Of a stretch of 64,000 nt of DNA, positions 38,073 through 47,989 are shown one piece after another. The notes beneath the pieces are model-generated. The model was not told the origin of the DNA, searched no databases, and was given only the letters and a program-made list of their open reading frames with translations. Made by a program: the position numbers and the translations under genes. The DNA is from Streptomyces sp. LUP30. Its GTDB lineage: Bacteria > Actinomycetota > Actinomycetes > Streptomycetales > Streptomycetaceae. The stretch lies in contig NZ_MJAJ01000004.1 of assembly GCF_001746365.1 (NCBI RefSeq), forward strand, positions 124,001 through 188,000. The letters run 5' to 3'. Numbering within the stretch: position 1 is the first letter of the stretch; the number at the start of each line of letters is the position of its first letter.

Positions 38073-39332
38073 ATGCCCTACGACTTGCCGTCAACGGAAC
38101 GCTGGGCGGCGGAGCCCGACAAGCGCCCCGGCCGCACCGCCTTCCAACGCGACCGCGCCCGCATCCTGCACTCCTCGGCGCTGAGAAGACTCGCCGGCAA
38201 GACCCAGGTGGTGACGCCCGGCACCCGCACGGACGCCTGGGACGCCACCCCACGCACCCGTCTCACCCATTCCCTGGAGTGCGCCCAGGTCGGGCGGGAG
38301 CTCGGCGCGGCCCTGGGCTGCGACCCCGACCTGGTCGAGGCGGCCTGTCTGTCCCACGACCTCGGCCACCCCCCGTTCGGCCACAACGGCGAACAGGCGC
38401 TCAACGACTTCGCGCGGGACTGCGGCGGCTTCGAGGGCAACGCCCAGTCGCTCAGGCTCCTCACCCGCATCGAGCCCAAGCGCTTCACGCCCGAGGGCTC
38501 CGTGGGCCTCAACCTCACCCGCGCCGCCCTCGACGCCGCCACCAAGTACCCCTGGTCCCGGGGCGCCCACCCGGCCGATCCGGCCTCCCCCAAGTTCGGC
38601 GTCTACGAGGACGACAGGCCCGTCTTCGACTGGGTCCGCAAGGAGGCCCCCGGCACCCGCACCTGCTTCGAGGCGCAGGTCATGGACTGGGCCGACGACG
38701 TGGCGTACTCGGTGCATGACGTGGAGGACGGCCTGCACGCGGGACACATCGATCCCAACTGCCTGCACGCGGAGCCCGAACGCGAGGAGGTCTTCCGGGT
38801 CGCCGTCGGCCGGTACGTCCCCGCCGGCACCGACCCGGCCGAGCTCGCGGCCGCCCTCGACCGCCTCCAGGACCAGCAATGGTGGCCGCACGGCTACGAC
38901 GGCACGGCGGCCGCCCAGGCCCGCCTCAAGGACGCCACCAGCCAGCTCATCGGCCGTTTCTGCCTCGCCGCCGAGGGCGCCACCCGTGCGCGGCACGGCA
39001 CGGGCCCCCTCACCCGCTATGCCGCGGAACTCGTCGTACCGCACGAGACGCGCCTGGAGTGCGCGGTCCTCAAGGCGGTGGCCGACCGGTACGTCATGCA
39101 GCGCGCCGAGCAGGAACTGCTGCGCGCCGACCAGCGCGTCGTCATCAGCGAGCTCGCCGACGCCCTCACCGCGCGCGCCCCCGACGGCCTGGACCCCCAG
39201 TTCCGTGCCCTGTTCGACCGGGCGCCCGACGACCGCGCCCGCAAACGCGTGGTCGTGGACCAGATCGCCTCCCTCACCGACGCCTCCGCGCGCTCCCTGC
39301 ACGCCCGGCTCACCGGGCGCACGAGACCGTGA
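38073..39332 (+). CDS. dgt: dGTP triphosphohydrolase
   Basis: 419 residues of the HD superfamily, cleaving dGTP to deoxyguanosine and triphosphate and so setting dNTP pools for replication. N-terminal signature [28 protein letters not shown] metal motif in [12 protein letters not shown] and [17 protein letters not shown]; later Asp in [29 protein letters not shown] hexamer at 38061-38066 ends 6 bases before the ATG and no Shine-Dalgarno is visible, so the mRNA may be leaderless. It lies upstream of dnaG, as in other Streptomyces. Confidence 0.93.
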   Translation: MPYDLPSTERWAAEPDKRPGRTAFQRDRARILHSSALRRLAGKTQVVTPGTRTDAWDATPRTRLTHSLECAQVGRELGAALGCDPDLVEAACLSHDLGHPPFGHNGEQALNDFARDCGGFEGNAQSLRLLTRIEPKRFTPEGSVGLNLTRAALDAATKYPWSRGAHPADPASPKFGVYEDDRPVFDWVRKEAPGTRTCFEAQVMDWADDVAYSVHDVEDGLHAGHIDPNCLHAEPEREEVFRVAVGRYVPAGTDPAELAAALDRLQDQQWWPHGYDGTAAAQARLKDATSQLIGRFCLAAEGATRARHGTGPLTRYAAELVVPHETRLECAVLKAVADRYVMQRAEQELLRADQRVVISELADALTARAPDGLDPQFRALFDRAPDDRARKRVVVDQIASLTDASARSLHARLTGRTRP

Positions 39333-39402
39333 CCGAGGGCATGATCGGAGGGCTTGACCGAAGGCATGACGAAGGGCGTGACGGCGTTCGTGACCGAGGC
39401 CG
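39333..39402. repeat. Short degenerate repeats after dgt
   Basis: TGACCGAGGGCATGA-like words recur four times at irregular spacing (about 39331, 39354, 39370 and 39390). No gene or hairpin is evident. The rest of the 228-base gap to 39560 shows only the ribosome site of the next gene. Confidence 0.4.
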
Positions 39403-39560
39403 GGCCCGGTGCGCCCAAACGGGCCCGAACGGGCACCCGCACGCCTTGATCGGGCACGTCCCCCTTCCCCCATCACGCTCCGTGCGGGACGCTCGCATGT
39501 GGCGGCACGCACAGTGTCATCTGGGGGACACCCCCCAGACCCCCGGGTAGGAGGCATCAC

Positions 39561-40826
39561 GTGGTCGACGCGGATCAGACATTCGTCATCGTCGGAGGAG
39601 GCCTGGCCGGCGCCAAGGCGGCCGAGACGCTGCGGGCGGAGGGTTTCACCGGCCGCGTGATACTGATCGGCGACGAACGAGACCACCCCTACGAGCGGCC
39701 GCCGCTGTCCAAGGGATATCTGCTCGGCAAGGACTCGCGCGAGAGCGTCTTCGTGCACGAGCCCGCCTGGTACGCGCAGAACGACATCGAGCTGCACCTC
39801 GGGCAGACCGTCGACGCGATCGACCGCGTCGCGAAGACCGTCCGCTTCGGCGACGACGGCACGCTCGCCCACTACGACAAGCTGCTCCTCGCCACCGGCG
39901 CCGAACCCCGCAGGCTGGACGTCCCCGGCACCGACCTCGCGGGCGTGCACCATCTGCGCCGGCTCGCGCACGCCGAGCGCCTCAAGGGCGTCCTGGCCGC
40001 CCTCGGCCGCGACAACGGACACCTGGTGATCGCCGGCGGCGGCTGGATCGGCCTGGAGGTCGCGGCCGCGGCCCGCGAGTACGGCGCCGAGGTCACCGTC
40101 GTCGAACCGGAGCCCACCCCGCTGCACGGGGTGCTCGGCCCGGAGCTGGGCGCGCTCTTCGCCGACCTGCACCGCGAGCACGGCGTCCGCTTCCACTTCG
40201 GCGCCCGGCTCACCGAGATCGTCGGCCAGGACGGCATGGTCCTGGCGGCCCGCACCGACGACGGCGAGGAGCACCCCGCCCACGACGTCCTCGCGGCGAT
40301 CGGCGCGGCCCCGCGGACCGCGCTCGCGGAGGCTGCGGGTCTGCAGCTGGCCGACCGCGCCCACGGCGGGGGCGTGGCGGTGGACGCCTCGCTGCGCACC
40401 TCCGACCCGGACGTCTACGCGGCCGGCGACGTCGCGTCCTTCCCGCTCGGCCTCTTCGACACCCGGCTGCGGGTGGAGCACTGGGCCAACGCCCTCAACG
40501 GCGGCCCGGCGGCCGCCCGCGCGATGCTCGGCAAGGCCGTCGCGTACGACCGCGTGCCCTACTTCTTCTCCGACCAGTACGACCTGGGCATGGAGTACAG
40601 CGGCTGGGCCCCGCCGGGCACGTACGACGAGGTCGTGATCCGCGGCGACGCGGGAAAGCGGGAGTTCATCGCGTTCTGGGTCAAGGAGGGCCGTGTCCTG
40701 GCCGGGATGAACGTGAACGTGTGGGACGTCACAGAGCCGATCCAGAAGCTGATCGCCTCACGGACCGCCGTGGACACCGAGGCGCTGGCCGACCCCCATG
40801 TGCCGCTGGAGAGCCTCGGCGTCTAG
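39561..40826 (+). CDS. Ferredoxin-reductase-like FAD/NAD(P) oxidoreductase
   Basis: 421 residues of the rubredoxin/putidaredoxin-reductase group: FAD motif VIVGGGLAGAKAAETL, YERPPLSKGYL, second Rossmann VIAGGGWIGLEVAAAA (about residue 155), DVYAAGDVASF and the C-terminal reductase domain with RVEHWANALNGG. It passes NAD(P)H electrons to a ferredoxin, for example for a cytochrome P450; no partner is adjacent. GTG 39561 has GGAGG 6-7 bases upstream. Confidence 0.88.
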   Translation: MVDADQTFVIVGGGLAGAKAAETLRAEGFTGRVILIGDERDHPYERPPLSKGYLLGKDSRESVFVHEPAWYAQNDIELHLGQTVDAIDRVAKTVRFGDDGTLAHYDKLLLATGAEPRRLDVPGTDLAGVHHLRRLAHAERLKGVLAALGRDNGHLVIAGGGWIGLEVAAAAREYGAEVTVVEPEPTPLHGVLGPELGALFADLHREHGVRFHFGARLTEIVGQDGMVLAARTDDGEEHPAHDVLAAIGAAPRTALAEAAGLQLADRAHGGGVAVDASLRTSDPDVYAAGDVASFPLGLFDTRLRVEHWANALNGGPAAARAMLGKAVAYDRVPYFFSDQYDLGMEYSGWAPPGTYDEVVIRGDAGKREFIAFWVKEGRVLAGMNVNVWDVTEPIQKLIASRTAVDTEALADPHVPLESLGV

Positions 40827-40845
40827 CGGCCACGCCCGCCGACGC

Positions 40846-40894
40846 CCGGCGCCGCCCCGGGTCCGCGCCGCGTTGCGCGGGCCCGGGGCGCCGG
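40846..40894 (+). terminator. Terminator after the ferredoxin-reductase-like gene
   Basis: Long G/C hairpin: CCGGCG and CCCCGGG arms (40846-40861) pair with CCCGGGG and CGCCGG (40882-40894), with a small bulge and an inner CGCG pairing. It begins 19 bases after the stop codon. Confidence 0.6.
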
Positions 40895-41002
40895 CCGGGG
40901 TGTGCGGGCCGGGTGTGCGGCTGGTCGCGTCCGCGCGGCGCCCCCGCACCGGTCACGGCCCGCGCCCCCGCTCCGCTCGCCGGAGATGTCGGCGCACCCC
41001 CG

Positions 41003-41014
41003 TAGAATCACCAC
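41003..41014 (+). promoter_or_regulatory. Candidate -10 element for a leaderless dnaG transcript
   Basis: TAGAAT at 41003-41008 stands 6 bases before the GTG start of dnaG, and no ribosome site is visible. This is the spacing expected if transcription starts at the start codon. No clear -35 element is seen. Confidence 0.4.
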
Positions 41015-42916
41015 GTGGCAGGACGGATCAACGACGAGGACGTGAAGGCTGTTCGGGACGCGGTCCCGATCGACGCCGTGGTGTCCGAGTACCTCCAGCT
41101 GCGCAACGCGGGCGGCGGCAACCTCAAGGGCCTGTGCCCCTTCCACGACGAGAAGTCGCCGTCGTTCCAGGTCAGCCCGAGCAAGGGGCTCTTCCACTGC
41201 TTCGGCTGCCAGGAGGGCGGCGACACCATCACGTTCGTGATGAAGGTCGACCACCTCACCTTCTCCGAGTCGGTCGAGCGCCTCGCCGCCCAGGCCGGCA
41301 TCACCCTGCGCTACGAGGAGGGCGGCTACAACCCCGCCCACCAGCGCGGCGAACGCATCCGCCTGGTCGAGGCCCACAAGGTCGCCGCCGACTGGTACGC
41401 CGAACAGCTCGCGGTGAGCCCCGAGGCCGACACCGGCCGGATCTTCCTCGCCGAGCGCGGCTTCGACCAGGCCGCCGCCGTCCACTTCGGCGTCGGCTAC
41501 AGCCCCCAGGGCTGGGACCACCTCACCCGCTTCCTGCGCGGCAAGGGCTTCACCGACAAGGAGATCCTCCTGTCCGGGCTCGCCCAGGAGGGCCGCCGCG
41601 GACCCATCGACCGCTTCCGGGGCCGTCTGATGTGGCCCATCCGCGACATCGGCGGCGAGGTCGTCGGCTTCGGCGCGCGCAAGCTCTACGAGACCGACAA
41701 CGGGCCGAAGTACCTCAACACCCCCGACACCGCGATCTACCGGAAGTCCCAGGTCCTCTACGGCATCGACCTCGCGAAGAAGGACATCGCCAAGTCGTCC
41801 CGCGCGGTCGTCGTCGAGGGGTACACCGACGTCATGGCCTGCCATCTCGCGGGCGTCACCACCGCCATCGCGACCTGCGGCACGGCCTTCGGCGGCGACC
41901 ACATCAAGATCCTGCGCCGGCTGCTGATGGACAACGGCAGCGCCCGCGTCATCTTCACCTTCGACGGCGACGCGGCCGGCCAGAAGGCGGCCCTGCGCGC
42001 CTTCGAGGACGACCAGAAGTTCGCCGCCGAGACGTACATCGCCATCGCGCCGGACAACATGGACCCCTGCGACCTGCGCCTCGCCAAGGGCGACGAGGCG
42101 GTCGCCGACCTCGTCGAACCCCGCACCCCCCTCTTCGAGTTCGCGCTCCGCCAGATCGTCGTGCGCTACGACCTCGACACCCCGGCGGGCCGCGCCGCCG
42201 CGCTCGACGAGGCGGCGCCGATCGTCGCCCGCATCAAGAACAGCGGAGCCCAGCACGAGGTCGCCGTCCAGCTCGCCGGCATGCTCGGCATCCTGGACAC
42301 CCAGTTCGTCGTCAAGCGCGTCGCCCAGCTGGCCCGTTGGGCCCGCGACCGCGGCGGCAAGGGACCCGCGCCGGCCGGCCGCGGCCCGCAGCCCTACGAC
42401 GCCGCCCCCCGGTCCGCCGCCGGCGGCCCCGCCCTCAACCTCCGCAACGCCGTCTACGCCACCGAGCGCGAGCTGCTCAAACTCGCCCTGCAGCGCCCCG
42501 AACTGGTCTCCCCGGCGTTCGACGCGTACGGCGTCGACGAGTTCACCGCGGCCCCCTACGCCGCCGTACGCCAGGCCATCATGGACGCGGGCGGCGCCGA
42601 GTGGGGCGTCCAGGACGGGCCGGAGTACCTGGTACGGGTCCGGGATGCCGCGCCCGACGACACCGTACGGGCGATGGTGACCGAACTCGCGGTCGAGGCG
42701 ATCATGCGCAAGACGGTGGACGAGATGTACGCCGGCGCCCAGCTGGTCACGGTCCGCCGCCGCGCCGTCGAGCGCCGCATCCGCGACGTCCAGTCCCAGC
42801 TGACCCGGCTGGGCGGCGGCGACGACCCCGCCCGGCTGGCCGCCGTGCAGAACGAGCTGTGGGTGCTGCAGCAGTACGACCAGACCCTACGGGAGCACGG
42901 TGCCGCCGCCCTGTGA
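41015..42916 (+). CDS. dnaG: DNA primase
   Basis: 633 residues. Synthesises RNA primers at the replication fork with DnaB. N-terminal zinc ribbon (CPFHDEKSPSF and HCFGC, residues about 41-68), RNA polymerase domain with the TOPRIM Glu in VVVEGYTDVMACH (near 266) and DFDGDAAG-type acidic motif FTFDGDAAGQKAALRA (about 315), then a linker of Pro/Ala (about 450-475) and a C-terminal helicase-binding domain (about 480-630). Length and order are typical. The last 30 bases overlap the convergent nucleotidyltransferase gene. Confidence 0.97.
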   Translation: MAGRINDEDVKAVRDAVPIDAVVSEYLQLRNAGGGNLKGLCPFHDEKSPSFQVSPSKGLFHCFGCQEGGDTITFVMKVDHLTFSESVERLAAQAGITLRYEEGGYNPAHQRGERIRLVEAHKVAADWYAEQLAVSPEADTGRIFLAERGFDQAAAVHFGVGYSPQGWDHLTRFLRGKGFTDKEILLSGLAQEGRRGPIDRFRGRLMWPIRDIGGEVVGFGARKLYETDNGPKYLNTPDTAIYRKSQVLYGIDLAKKDIAKSSRAVVVEGYTDVMACHLAGVTTAIATCGTAFGGDHIKILRRLLMDNGSARVIFTFDGDAAGQKAALRAFEDDQKFAAETYIAIAPDNMDPCDLRLAKGDEAVADLVEPRTPLFEFALRQIVVRYDLDTPAGRAAALDEAAPIVARIKNSGAQHEVAVQLAGMLGILDTQFVVKRVAQLARWARDRGGKGPAPAGRGPQPYDAAPRSAAGGPALNLRNAVYATERELLKLALQRPELVSPAFDAYGVDEFTAAPYAAVRQAIMDAGGAEWGVQDGPEYLVRVRDAAPDDTVRAMVTELAVEAIMRKTVDEMYAGAQLVTVRRRAVERRIRDVQSQLTRLGGGDDPARLAAVQNELWVLQQYDQTLREHGAAAL

Positions 42917-43903
42917 CGGTCCCTCGAAGGTCGGCGTCACCGCCCGCACCAGCCGCTCCGCGAACTCCCGCTCGTCGTCAGCGAACCGCGGGTACTCGGT
43001 GACGAAGTGGTCCCACTCGACGTACCCGACCGCCTCCACCACGTCCTCCAGCAGGATCTTCTCCCGGTGCCGTTTCGGCCACTCGCCGGAGAGCCGGAAC
43101 ACCTCGTGCAGCACTTCCCGGCGAAGCGGGTGCCGTTCGGCCAGCAGCACGGCGTCGTACAGGTCCTTGCCCTGCGCATAGGTGTCGTTGATGATCCACA
43201 TCAGCTTCCAGGCCAGTGACAGCTCCGGCGTCGCCGCCCACACGACCGCACCGGGCGCCGGCTCCGCCGGCTCCGGCTGCACGGGCAGCCGCTCGTTGAA
43301 GACGAAGTCGAGCTGGACATGGCCGCCGGGCAGCCCCGGCGCGCTCCACGGCAGGACCATGCGCCGTCCCGGCACCCGCTCGTAGGTCCAGATGTCCTCG
43401 ACCACCGCGCCGTCCGCGGAGACCGTGACGCCCTCCCCGTGCGCGTCGGCCGTCGTGCGGGCCGCCTCCGCGATCTCCGCCAGCATCCGGCCGGTCCGCT
43501 CGTGGGTGATCTTCCAGGTGTGGGGTACGACGACGAAGTCCAGGTCGCCGGGCTCGCGTGCGGCCCCGCCGAACCACGCCGACATCAGCACGCTGCCGCG
43601 CAGCACCAGTGACTCCACCCACTCCGACGCGGCGATCGCGGCGAGCACGAGATCCAGCGCCCGGCGCCGGGCCTCCCGCCAGGCCTCACCACGGGCCGGA
43701 TCGGCGAAGCTCGGGTCGGTCGCCCGGTAGGCGTTGGAGTGGTGCTTCATGGCCGGGTCGAAGACCGGGCGCTGCCGCACGTCGTCACCCGCCACCCACT
43801 GCAGGGTGCTCGGCAGGTCCTCCCGCACACGGGTGGCCTCGTCCAGCGGTACCCGGGGGATCTCCTCGGACCGCCACCCGAAGCCCCGCCAGGTCCCGCT
43901 CAT
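42887..43903 (-). CDS. AbiEii-like nucleotidyltransferase protein
   Basis: 338 residues. The nucleotidyltransferase pattern LRGSVLMSAWFGGAAREPGDLDFVVVP (GS, then DxD, about residues 104-130) and DFVFNERL fit the AbiEii/DUF1814 branch of the Pol-beta superfamily, whose members include type IV toxins that add nucleotides to RNA or use GTP. A helical C-terminal region follows. Overlaps the upstream gene by four bases and dnaG by 30 bases (convergent). A housekeeping nucleotidyl transfer role is equally possible. Confidence 0.65.
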   Translation of the reverse strand: MSGTWRGFGWRSEEIPRVPLDEATRVREDLPSTLQWVAGDDVRQRPVFDPAMKHHSNAYRATDPSFADPARGEAWREARRRALDLVLAAIAASEWVESLVLRGSVLMSAWFGGAAREPGDLDFVVVPHTWKITHERTGRMLAEIAEAARTTADAHGEGVTVSADGAVVEDIWTYERVPGRRMVLPWSAPGLPGGHVQLDFVFNERLPVQPEPAEPAPGAVVWAATPELSLAWKLMWIINDTYAQGKDLYDAVLLAERHPLRREVLHEVFRLSGEWPKRHREKILLEDVVEAVGYVEWDHFVTEYPRFADDEREFAERLVRAVTPTFEGPSQGGGTVLP

Positions 43904-44565
43904 CCCCGCACCCCCGAAACCGCCACCGTCTCCTCGATCCATCCCTCGTCCACCGACACGTCACTGTCGTGGAGTACGAACTCCCTTTCCACGGAAAGCA
44001 CTTCGCATCCTCTCAGCTCGGCCAGCAGTCGCTGCAGAGCGAGCTCCGCGCCTTCGGCGTCCACCCCACGGCACCGCTGCGTCACGAACCGCTCGTGAAG
44101 GCCGCCGCCCCCCACGCGCCGCGCGTTCCACGACAGGTGGGCGCGGTGCGGCACGACCCGCGCGGCCAACGTGAGCAGGTCGGCGTCCGCGGTGAGCCGC
44201 AGCTTCACATGGTGTTCGAAGTACCGCTCGTCCTCGCAGGGCAGCAGCGGTACCTCGGGAGCCCACGGAGTCGACTCGGTCTTCACGCGCACGGGGTGGA
44301 AGCCGTCCGTGACGAGCCGTGCCACCACATCCCGCGCCCGGGCCGACGCCTCGGCCCAGGACCGGCCACCGGACAGCGTGAGCATGGGCTGTTCGCGCAT
44401 CCGACCCCGGGCCAGCACGATGTGCGTCAGCTTGAGACCGGCCGCGGCCGCCCAGCGGCTCAGCCGCCGCGACTCGTCGGGGCCGGTGCAGCGCACCGTC
44501 ACATGCGTTTCGTACAGGGAAGCGGACACCGGCGCATCGTTGCAGAACAGGAGCGGGACGGGCAT
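43900..44565 (-). CDS. Conserved hypothetical partner of the nucleotidyltransferase
   Basis: 221 residues, no membrane segment. Strand-forming segments such as [36 protein letters not shown] and [13 protein letters not shown] suggest an alpha/beta protein, and the DE/HxxxH distribution does not match a family I recognise. Coupled by ATGA overlap to the AbiEii-like gene, so the two probably work together. Start taken at ATG 44565; a GTG at 44529 is an alternative. It is divergent from the sigma factor gene. Confidence 0.6.
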   Translation of the reverse strand: MPVPLLFCNDAPVSASLYETHVTVRCTGPDESRRLSRWAAAAGLKLTHIVLARGRMREQPMLTLSGGRSWAEASARARDVVARLVTDGFHPVRVKTESTPWAPEVPLLPCEDERYFEHHVKLRLTADADLLTLAARVVPHRAHLSWNARRVGGGGLHERFVTQRCRGVDAEGAELALQRLLAELRGCEVLSVEREFVLHDSDVSVDEGWIEETVAVSGVRG

Positions 44566-44744
44566 CCGGGTTTCCGGTCGTGACGACGCGGCGGTCACCG
44601 GACGAACGCAAAAAGTCACCGCACGCCCCTCGTGGCGAGGTTGTGTCGTACCCCACACTGGTCCCGGTGCCTGAGTCCTCGGAGCGGCCCCCCGGCGTAG
44701 CGCCGCCGCTCACCTCAGCAGCGATCATCCTGGAGGTCGCCCCC

Positions 44745-45956
44745 GTGCAGACCCAGACCCTGACCCAGACCGACCGCACTGCCGACAACCGCACTGCCGA
44801 CAGCCCGACCGACGCCACGGAACCGGACGCCGACACCGACGTCCTGGCCGCGGTCCCGCCGCAGCACCGCGCCGCGCACCACCCCGAGACCGAGCCCGAG
44901 GCGGATGCCGAGGCCGACGTCGAAGCCGAAGCCGAGCCCGAAGACGAGGCAGAGCCCGCCGATCCGCCCGCCGAGGCTCTCGAGGAGGGCCCGGAACCCG
45001 AGCCCGTCGAGACCCCGCCCCGGGCCCGGGCCACCGACAGCGGCAGCCCCTCCTCGGACCTGTTCCGGCAGTACCTGCGCGAGATCGGCCGGATCCCGCT
45101 GCTCACCGCGGCCGAGGAGGTCGAGCTCGCCCGTCGCGTGGAGGCGGGCCTGTTCGCCGAGGAGAAGCTGAGCGGCGCCTCCGACCTGGACAGCGAACTG
45201 GCCCTGGACCTGGACCGGTTGGTCGTCATGGGCCGGATGGCCAAACGCCGCCTCATCGAGGCGAACCTCCGGCTCGTCGTGTCCGTCGCCAAGCGTTACG
45301 TCGGCCGCGGGCTCACCATGCTCGACCTCGTGCAGGAGGGCAACCTCGGCCTCATCCGCGCCGTCGAGAAGTTCGACTACGCCCGCGGCTACAAGTTCTC
45401 CACCTACGCCACCTGGTGGATCCGCCAGGCCATGTCCCGCGCGCTGGCCGACCAGGCCCGCACCATCCGCGTCCCGGTCCATGTCGTCGAACTGATCAAC
45501 CGGGTCGTCCGCGTCCAGCGCCGCATGCTCCAGGAACGCGGCTACGAGCCCACCCCCGAAGAGGTCGCCGGCCAGCTCGACCTCCCGCCCGGGCGGGTCG
45601 GCGAGGTGCTGCGCCTGGCCCAGGAACCGGTCTCCCTGCACGCCCCGGTGGGCGAGGAGGACGACGTGGCCCTCGGCGACCTCATCGAGGACGGCGACGC
45701 GGCCAGCCCCGTCGAGTCGGCTGCGTTCCTGCTGCTGCGCGAGCACCTGGACGCCGTGCTCTCCACGCTCGGCGAACGCGAGCGGAAGGTCGTCCAGCTC
45801 CGCTACGGACTGGCGGACGGCCGCCCGCGCACCCTGGAGGAGATCGGCCGCATCTTCGGCGTGACGCGCGAGCGGATCCGGCAGATCGAGTCGAAGACGC
45901 TGAACAAGCTGAGGGACCACGCGTTCGCGGACCAGCTCCGCGGCTACCTGGACTGA
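44745..45956 (+). CDS. hrdA: HrdA-type principal-like RNA polymerase sigma factor
   Basis: 403 residues. An acidic, low-complexity N-terminal part (Glu/Pro/Asp-rich, about residues 15-100) precedes sigma-70 regions: 1.2 ([31 protein letters not shown]), 2.1-2.4 ([63 protein letters not shown]), 3 and 4.2 ([28 protein letters not shown]). It belongs to the non-essential group 2 sigma factors; gene order beside dnaG is the hrdA position known in Streptomyces. GTG 44745 has GGAGG 8 bases upstream; the frame is open to 44580. Confidence 0.85.
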   Translation: MQTQTLTQTDRTADNRTADSPTDATEPDADTDVLAAVPPQHRAAHHPETEPEADAEADVEAEAEPEDEAEPADPPAEALEEGPEPEPVETPPRARATDSGSPSSDLFRQYLREIGRIPLLTAAEEVELARRVEAGLFAEEKLSGASDLDSELALDLDRLVVMGRMAKRRLIEANLRLVVSVAKRYVGRGLTMLDLVQEGNLGLIRAVEKFDYARGYKFSTYATWWIRQAMSRALADQARTIRVPVHVVELINRVVRVQRRMLQERGYEPTPEEVAGQLDLPPGRVGEVLRLAQEPVSLHAPVGEEDDVALGDLIEDGDAASPVESAAFLLLREHLDAVLSTLGERERKVVQLRYGLADGRPRTLEEIGRIFGVTRERIRQIESKTLNKLRDHAFADQLRGYLD

Positions 45957-45960
45957 GCCG

Positions 45961-45982
45961 GAGCGGCCCCGCGGAGCCGCTC
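45961..45982 (+). terminator. Terminator after hrdA
   Basis: GAGCGGC and GCCGCTC, a 7-base stem with an 8-base loop, starting 5 bases after the stop codon. Confidence 0.5.
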
Positions 45983-46032
45983 GCCGTCCCCCGACGCGAG
46001 CGGCCCCCGGACGCCATCGGCCCTGGGGCGGG

Positions 46033-46056
46033 CGGGCCTCCGGGCGAAGAGGCCCG
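46033..46056 (-). terminator. Terminator of the ABC exporter operon
   Basis: CGGGCCTC and GAGGCCCG pair over an 8-base loop, just 5 bases beyond the stop codon of the second exporter gene on the minus strand. Confidence 0.6.
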
Positions 46057-46060
46057 AGGG

Positions 46061-47989
46061 CTAGTCCACCTCGGCCACCGCCTGGGCGAACTGCGCCTTG
46101 TACAGCCTCGCGTAGGCGCCGTCGGCCGCGAGCAGTTCGGTGTGGGCGCCCTGCTCGACGATCGAGCCGTTCTCCATCACCAGGATCGTGTCGGCGTCCC
46201 GGATGGTCGACAGCCGGTGCGCGATGACGAACGACGTCCGCCCGTGCGCCAGCTTGGCCATCGCCTTCTGGATCAGCACCTCGGTGCGGGTGTCGACGGA
46301 GCTGGTGGCCTCGTCGAGCACCAGGATCGTCGGATCGGACAGGAACGCCCGCGCGATGGTGATCAGCTGCTTCTCACCGGCGCTGACCCCGCTGCCCTCG
46401 TCGTCGATCACGGTGTCGTAGCCGTCGGGCAGGGTGCGCACGAACCGGTCGGCGTGCGCCGCCCGCGCCGCCTCCTCGATCTCGCCCCGGGTGACGTCCC
46501 GGGACGCGCCGTACGCGATGTTCTCCGCGATGGTGCCGCCGAACAGCCAGGTGTCCTGCAGGACCATGCCGATCCCGGCGCGCAGCTCGTCGCGGGACAT
46601 CCTCGCGATGTCCACGCCGTCGAGGGTGATGCGCCCGCCGGAGACGTCGTAGAACCGCATGAGCAGGTTCACCAGCGTCGTCTTGCCGGCGCCCGTCGGC
46701 CCGACGATGGCGACCGTGTTGCCGGGCTCCACCGTCAGGGACAGGTCCTCGATCAGCGGCTTCTGCGGGTCGTACCGGAAGGACACGTTCTCCAGCGCCA
46801 CCCGCCCGCGCAGTTCCGCGGGCCGCTCCGCCGCCACCGGGTCCGCCTCCTGCTCGTCGGCGTCCAGGAGCTCGAAGATCCGCTCGGCCGAGGCCACGCC
46901 CGACTGCACCAGGTTCGCCATCGACGCGAGCTGCGTCAGCGGCATCGAGAACTGGCGCGAATACTGGATGAACGCCTGCACATCGCCGATGGACAGGGCG
47001 CCCGACGCGACGCGCAGCCCGCCGACCACCGCGACCAGCACGTAGTTGATGTTCGACACGAACATCATCAGCGGCTGCATGACCCCGCTGTTGAACTGCG
47101 CCTTGAACCCGGCCTCGTACAGCGCGTCGTTCTGCTCGGCGAACTGCTGCGCCGACTCGTCCTGGCGGCCGAAGACCTTCACCAGCGTGTGGCCGGTGTA
47201 CATCTCCTCGATGTGGGCGTTGAGCTTGCCGGTGGTGCGCCACTGCTGCACGAAGTGCGGCTGCGACCGCTTGCCGACACGCGTGGCGACCAGCGCCGAC
47301 AGCGGCACCGTCACCAGCGCGACGAGCGCCAGGATCCACGACACCCAGAACATCATCGCCAGCACGCCGACGACGGTCAGCAGCGAGTTGACCAGCTGGC
47401 CCATCGACTGCTGGAGCGTCTGCCCGATGTTGTCGATGTCGTTCGTCGCGCGGGAGAGGACCTCGCCGCGCTGCCGCTTGTCGAAGTACGACAGCGGCAG
47501 CCGCGACAGCTTCGTCTGCACGTCCTCGCGCATCCGGAACATCGTCCGGTTGACGGCCCTGTTGACCAGGCGTGTCGCCACTGCCATCAGCAGACCGGCG
47601 ACCAGGAAGACACCGACCGCGAACAGCAGGATCTGGCCGACGGCGTCGAAGTCGATGCCCTTGCCGGGCGTGAAGTCGGTCCCCTTGAGCATGTCGGCGA
47701 CACCGCTGTCGCCGCGCTCGCGCATCGAGTCGAGGACCTGCTCCTTGCTCGCACCGGCCGGCATCTGCCGCCCGACGATGCCCGCGAAGACCAGGTCGGT
47801 GGCCTTGCCGAGGATCTTCGGCCCGACCACGCTGAGGCCGACGCTCAGGACGACGCACGACAGCATCGCGGACAGGGTGAGCCGTTCCGGCTTGAACCGG
47901 GCGAGCAGCCGCCTGCCGGACACCTTGAAGTCCAGAGTGCGGCTCTCGGGGCCGCCGCCGGCCATCATGCGCCCCATGGGCCCGGCCAT
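46061..47989 (-). CDS. ABC exporter half-transporter B (membrane + ATPase)
   Basis: 642 residues. Type IV exporter membrane domain with six helices (about residues 55-340), then nucleotide-binding domain with Walker A GPTGAGKTT (near 430), signature VSAGEKQLITIARAF (an altered LSGGQ: VSAGEK) and Walker B ILVLDEATSSVD. Intra-membrane sequences around ANLVQSGVASAERIFELLD are typical of multidrug/lipid exporters. It follows the other half-transporter with a one-base stop-start overlap (TGATG), so they form a heterodimer. Confidence 0.88.
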   Translation of the reverse strand: MAGPMGRMMAGGGPESRTLDFKVSGRRLLARFKPERLTLSAMLSCVVLSVGLSVVGPKILGKATDLVFAGIVGRQMPAGASKEQVLDSMRERGDSGVADMLKGTDFTPGKGIDFDAVGQILLFAVGVFLVAGLLMAVATRLVNRAVNRTMFRMREDVQTKLSRLPLSYFDKRQRGEVLSRATNDIDNIGQTLQQSMGQLVNSLLTVVGVLAMMFWVSWILALVALVTVPLSALVATRVGKRSQPHFVQQWRTTGKLNAHIEEMYTGHTLVKVFGRQDESAQQFAEQNDALYEAGFKAQFNSGVMQPLMMFVSNINYVLVAVVGGLRVASGALSIGDVQAFIQYSRQFSMPLTQLASMANLVQSGVASAERIFELLDADEQEADPVAAERPAELRGRVALENVSFRYDPQKPLIEDLSLTVEPGNTVAIVGPTGAGKTTLVNLLMRFYDVSGGRITLDGVDIARMSRDELRAGIGMVLQDTWLFGGTIAENIAYGASRDVTRGEIEEAARAAHADRFVRTLPDGYDTVIDDEGSGVSAGEKQLITIARAFLSDPTILVLDEATSSVDTRTEVLIQKAMAKLAHGRTSFVIAHRLSTIRDADTILVMENGSIVEQGAHTELLAADGAYARLYKAQFAQAVAEVD

